NCBI GenBank assembly: GCA_030537215.1
Contig: JAUNOF010000001.1
Coordinates: 37,227 to 82,863 of the forward strand
From: Lachnospiraceae bacterium
GTDB taxonomy: Bacteria; Bacillota; Clostridia; Lachnospirales; Lachnospiraceae
Direction: 5' to 3'
Length of the DNA: 45,637 nucleotides
Of the stretch, positions 43,493-45,637 are shown piece by piece (position 1 is the stretch's first letter; each line of letters begins with the position of its first letter). The position numbers were made by a program, and so were the translations under genes. The notes beneath the pieces were generated by a model. The model searched no databases and was not told where the DNA came from. It worked only from the letters and a program-made list of their open reading frames with translations.

Positions 43493-43521
43493 TTGCTTTT
43501 TTTTAGCTTTTGCTCTATAAT
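43493..43521 (+). promoter_or_regulatory. Promoter of the tRNA-Arg gene
   Basis: TTGCTT (43493-43498) and a perfect TATAAT (43516-43521) are separated by 17 bases, ending nine bases before the tRNA. Confidence 0.85.
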
Positions 43522-43530
43522 AATAGAGAT

Positions 43531-43602
43531 GCGTCTGTAGCTCAGTGGATAGAGCAGTGGCCTCCGGAGCCGCGTGCGTAGGTTCGATTCCTATCAGACG
43601 CA
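43531..43602 (+). tRNA. tRNA-Arg(CCG)
   Basis: A 72-base cloverleaf. Acceptor arms are GCGTCTG and CAGACGC with discriminator A. The D arm is GCTC/GAGC. The anticodon stem GTGGC/GCCGC surrounds loop CTCCGGA, giving anticodon CCG, which reads the Arg codon CGG. The T arm is GTAGG, TTCGATT, CCTAT. CCA is not encoded; TTTTTTT follows. Confidence 0.97.
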
Positions 43603-43621
43603 TTTTTTTGTTGCCGAAATG

Positions 43622-43665
43622 AATGCCGCAGAGTAAGGGGAAAGCCTTGTTTCTGCGGCATTTTT
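43622..43665 (+). terminator. Intrinsic terminator after tRNA-Arg
   Basis: AATGCCGCAGA pairs with TCTGCGGCATT, with an inner AAGG/CCTT stem, followed by a short T-run. The T-run straight after the tRNA may add to it. From 43666 to 43895 I see no gene; short frames antisense to the tRNA are artefacts. Confidence 0.85.
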
Positions 43666-43895
43666 CGTAATTGCTGCATTTTATGAGAATTCTGTTTTCT
43701 GCGGTTTGCAGCTGCTTCTTCATCTCTTAGATGGGTCAAAGATGGGGCAGAATCTTTCATAAAAATGAGCCGATAGCAGATCATATCGATTTTCTATAGG
43801 CTCAATTCTGATGTGTAAATTGATTTCTGTATTCAGATAATCTGAAATCTGCCCAGTATCTGTTTTTTATCTGTAACTGTTCAGTTTCCTACGCC

Positions 43896-44165
43896 TTATA
43901 CCTTGTGATATTTCTTAATGACACATTCATGCCTTTTGCTGTCTTTGTTATAATGAATCCCGACTAACAAAAGACGCTGTCCGCATTCGAAATAAACCAG
44001 GTAATATCCAGATAAAGAACACCATATCGATTTAAGTGAGATCATACCGGATTTGTCAACATATAGTCCCTTTCTCACAGACTGGAAGCCCGCATTTCCT
44101 ATATTTAAATATCTGCCCGCAATCTGACATGCGCCTCTCTGAAATCTTTGAGAAGTCTTCCACAT
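43896..44165 (-). pseudogene. Collapsed AAA-ATPase-like (DUF1703-type) gene: N- and C-terminal ends joined
   Basis: The 89-residue frame starts with GRYLNIGNAGFQSVRKGLYVDKSGMI, which resembles the N-terminus of the large AAA-ATPase-like/PD-(D/E)XK proteins common in gut Firmicutes (usually 500-600 residues). It ends with LLLVGIHYNKDSKRHECVIKKY, which resembles the C-terminus of the same family. The ATPase core and most of the nuclease domain are missing, and the residues between (about 45-58) match neither. The simplest reading is an in-frame internal deletion of roughly 450-500 codons. Both ends are called from memory of the family. No strong ribosome site precedes it. Confidence 0.65.
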
Positions 44166-44202
44166 GTTTTTTTATCATGAGCCGGCTGCAGCAGGAAGAA
44201 TC

Positions 44203-44754
44203 TCAGGGATTATATAAAATCATGTGCAGAATCGTTGTTTCAGTTCCGGCATTTCGATAAGAGTGAATCGTATCGCCTCTGAATCGTATGTTCTCTCCCT
44301 CTGCGACAGAAAAACATTTATCATCAGCTTCTATTTCCAGCGTTCCGCGAAAAACAGTTATGAATTCTGTTGTTCCCCGAAGATGCGGCTCAGACTTCCA
44401 ATAACTTCCAGGTTCTAATTTCAGATAATAAACAGCAAATCTGCGGTTTTCATCATCTGGAAAAATAGAGTAATTTTTTACCTTACCGCCATCTTCTAAA
44501 AGCGGTTGTATTTCCGATGTTTTAACGATTTCGTATGGAACTTTGGGGCGAACGGTCAATGCATCGAACGGTACTTTCATTCCGTTTGATAATTTCCATA
44601 ATGTAGAGATTGTCGGATTGCCCTCTCCACGTTCAATTTGAGCCAGCATACTTTTACTAACTCCACTTAATTTCGCCAATTCGTCCATGCTTAATTTGTT
44701 TTCTTCTCTAAGACGCTTAATATTTTTTGCAACAATCAGATTCATTGTGTCCAA
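44203..44754 (-). CDS. XRE-cupin transcriptional regulator
   Basis: This regulator of about 183 residues probably controls the divergent LysE-type exporter. The HTH_3 domain reads IVAKNIKRLREENKLSMDELAKLSGVSKSMLAQIERGEGNPTISTLWKLSNGM. The C-terminal cupin_2 domain reads AVYYLKLEPGSYWKSEPHLRGTTEFITVFRGTLEIEADDKCFSVAEGENIRFRGDTIHSYRNAG, with the two cupin motifs visible. The start is uncertain: GGGAGGA ends nine bases before a TTG at 44754, is too close to a GTG at 44763 and too far from the ATG at 44745 that family alignment would favour. Promoters for both genes overlap in the 120-base spacer. Confidence 0.9.
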   Translation of the reverse strand: MDTMNLIVAKNIKRLREENKLSMDELAKLSGVSKSMLAQIERGEGNPTISTLWKLSNGMKVPFDALTVRPKVPYEIVKTSEIQPLLEDGGKVKNYSIFPDDENRRFAVYYLKLEPGSYWKSEPHLRGTTEFITVFRGTLEIEADDKCFSVAEGENIRFRGDTIHSYRNAGTETTILHMILYNP

Positions 44755-44772
44755 AAAAACCACTCCTCCCTA

Positions 44773-44831
44773 TTGACAATATAATGCACTTATTGTATTA
44801 TTAAATCGTACAAAGTACAATATAATGCACT
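44773..44831. promoter_or_regulatory. Overlapping divergent promoters with a 15-bp direct repeat
   Basis: On the plus strand TTGACA (44773-44778) and TATTAT (44796-44801), 17 bases apart, drive the exporter. On the minus strand TTGTAC (44820-44815) and TACAAT (44797-44792), also 17 apart, drive the regulator; the two -10 elements overlap. ACAATATAATGCACT occurs at 44776-44790 and 44817-44831, 41 bases apart, and is the likely regulator site. Confidence 0.8.
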
Positions 44832-44882
44832 GTTTATTATATTATATAATTTTATCTTGAGCTTGTAAAGGAGGAAGTTAAA

Positions 44883-45464
44883 ATGTTTCCTGCATCTGAT
44901 TTTTTAATCTATTGTTTTGTTACTGCTTACACACCGGGAGCAAACAATCTGCTGTCTATGAGCAATGCGGCACGTCTGGGATTTCGAAAAAGCTTTCGCT
45001 TCAATTTAGGAATTACAATGGGATTTTTGATTGTTATGAGCGTGTGTACAGCCTTTAGTTCCGCTTTGTATTCTGCACTCCCGAAAGTCAAAATTTTCAT
45101 GCAGCTTTTAGGGGCGGCTTACATGGTATATCTTGCATGGAAAGTCTGGAAAACGTCTTCTGATTTTGAAACGGAAACCGGCAAAGAATCCAGTTTCCTT
45201 TCAGGAATGGTGTTGCAATTTATGAATCCGAAAATTTACATTTATGCGATTACTGCTATGTCCCTTTACATACTGCCTGTATTTCATTCCACAATAGCGT
45301 TAATTGGCTTTACTCTTATTTTGACTGTAATAGGAGCTTCCGGCTCTTACATCTGGGCACTGTTCGGCTCCGCTTTCTGCAGTTTTTTTGTCCAGCATAC
45401 AAAAACTGTTAATTTTGTTATGGCGCTGCTGCTCGTGTATTGTGCGGTATCATTGTTCTTATAA
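44883..45464 (+). CDS. LysE/RhtB-family amino-acid exporter
   Basis: This 193-residue inner-membrane protein with about six hydrophobic segments belongs to the LysE/RhtB export family. The N-terminus carries the family motif TPGANNLLSMSNAARLGFRKSFRFNLGI, matching the usual PGPN..L...A..G...G form. QFMNPKIYIYAITAMSLYI near 110-130 is the second conserved block. AAAGGAGG lies eight bases before the ATG. It is divergent from an XRE-cupin regulator, a common arrangement for amino-acid exporters. The substrate is unknown. Confidence 0.94.
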   Translation: MFPASDFLIYCFVTAYTPGANNLLSMSNAARLGFRKSFRFNLGITMGFLIVMSVCTAFSSALYSALPKVKIFMQLLGAAYMVYLAWKVWKTSSDFETETGKESSFLSGMVLQFMNPKIYIYAITAMSLYILPVFHSTIALIGFTLILTVIGASGSYIWALFGSAFCSFFVQHTKTVNFVMALLLVYCAVSLFL

Positions 45465-45502
45465 AAGCAAAACGGCCGCTGGCTAATTGAATTCCTCAGG
45501 TC

Positions 45503-45531
45503 TTGCAATCCCTGAAAAAATCGCCTATAAT
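45503..45531 (+). promoter_or_regulatory. Strong promoter reading off the right edge
   Basis: TTGCAA (45503-45508) and a perfect TATAAT (45526-45531) are separated by 17 bases. No coding start or ribosome site is visible in the remaining 106 bases, so the transcribed gene lies beyond the window or is a non-coding RNA with a long leader. Confidence 0.7.
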
Positions 45532-45637
45532 AATACATGCGAAGTTGCGGCTGCCATCAAATCCGCTGCCATTTTTTTGATGAAAAGACCGCAAAAAGGA
45601 AAAAGACGAGTTAAAAAATAGGTTAAACCAAACCCCA

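Noticed and set aside
43481-43784. Two 80-codon minus-strand frames across the tRNA
   Set aside because: They are antisense translations of tRNA-Arg (segments such as RIGIEPTHA-like and NRTYARGSGG-like strings are well-known tRNA artefacts).
43666-43895. Possible integrase remnant after the tRNA
   Set aside because: A short minus-strand string (KDSAPSLTHL) vaguely recalls integrase C-termini, but it is too short to support.
1-45637. CRISPR array, rRNA operon, intact prophage or insertion sequence
   Set aside because: No regularly spaced repeats, rRNA sequence, phage structural genes or transposase were found.

Overview
The window is chromosomal DNA from a low-to-mid GC Firmicute, most likely an anaerobic gut Lachnospiraceae of the Clostridium/Blautia/Lachnoclostridium type. 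This is inferred from gene content: a class C sortase pilus with Cna-B/D2 pilins, a SpoVB-type flippase, a YesM/YesN two-component pair, a NifS-NifU-MnmA operon, a PTS-type trehalose operon, an acetyl-type MetA, and strong AGGAGG ribosome sites. The species cannot be fixed by eye. Most genes lie on the minus strand.

Layout. 1-8559 (minus): a sortase-assembled pilus operon. Its order is BTAD/SARP-type regulator, 65-residue unknown protein, VWA tip adhesin, backbone pilin, class C sortase cut by the window edge. Two related 24-bp palindromes lie upstream of it. 9142-14833 (minus): a YesM-type histidine kinase, a YesN-type response regulator and a three-part TRAP transporter. 14944-16227: a lipoprotein cell-wall amidase flanked by a 29-bp hairpin repeat. 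16485-19319: mnmA, nifU and nifS, supplying sulfur for Fe-S clusters and tRNA thiolation. 19648-21626 (plus): a small XRE regulator and a SpoVB-like flippase. 21702-21835: a MITE-like element with perfect 14-bp terminal inverted repeats. 21842-24873: an unknown lipoprotein and a Cache-GAF-GGDEF diguanylate cyclase. 24953-26846: a MATE exporter and its MarR regulator, sharing an almost identical 20-bp operator. 26912-31666: the trehalose genes treR, treP and treC, with a promoter whose spacer is a TreR-like operator. 31914-36348 (plus): an MMPL transporter overlapping a large secreted coiled-coil protein. 36459-37336: a Uma2 nuclease-fold protein and a gene fragment. 37438-43326 (minus): metA, ligA, an rluF-like gene, queA and a membrane-anchored unknown. 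43531-43602: tRNA-Arg(CCG). Beyond the tRNA are a collapsed AAA-ATPase-like pseudogene, a divergent XRE-cupin/LysE pair with overlapping promoters, and a strong promoter running off the right edge.

The least explained parts are the pilus control region (twin palindromes, a BTAD regulator whose C-terminal half resembles a dead GGDEF domain, and the small TWQG protein translated from its 3' end), the MMPL/coiled-coil pair, and the scattered GTAACNGTTCAG hairpin family. No CRISPR array, rRNA, intact insertion sequence or prophage was seen.
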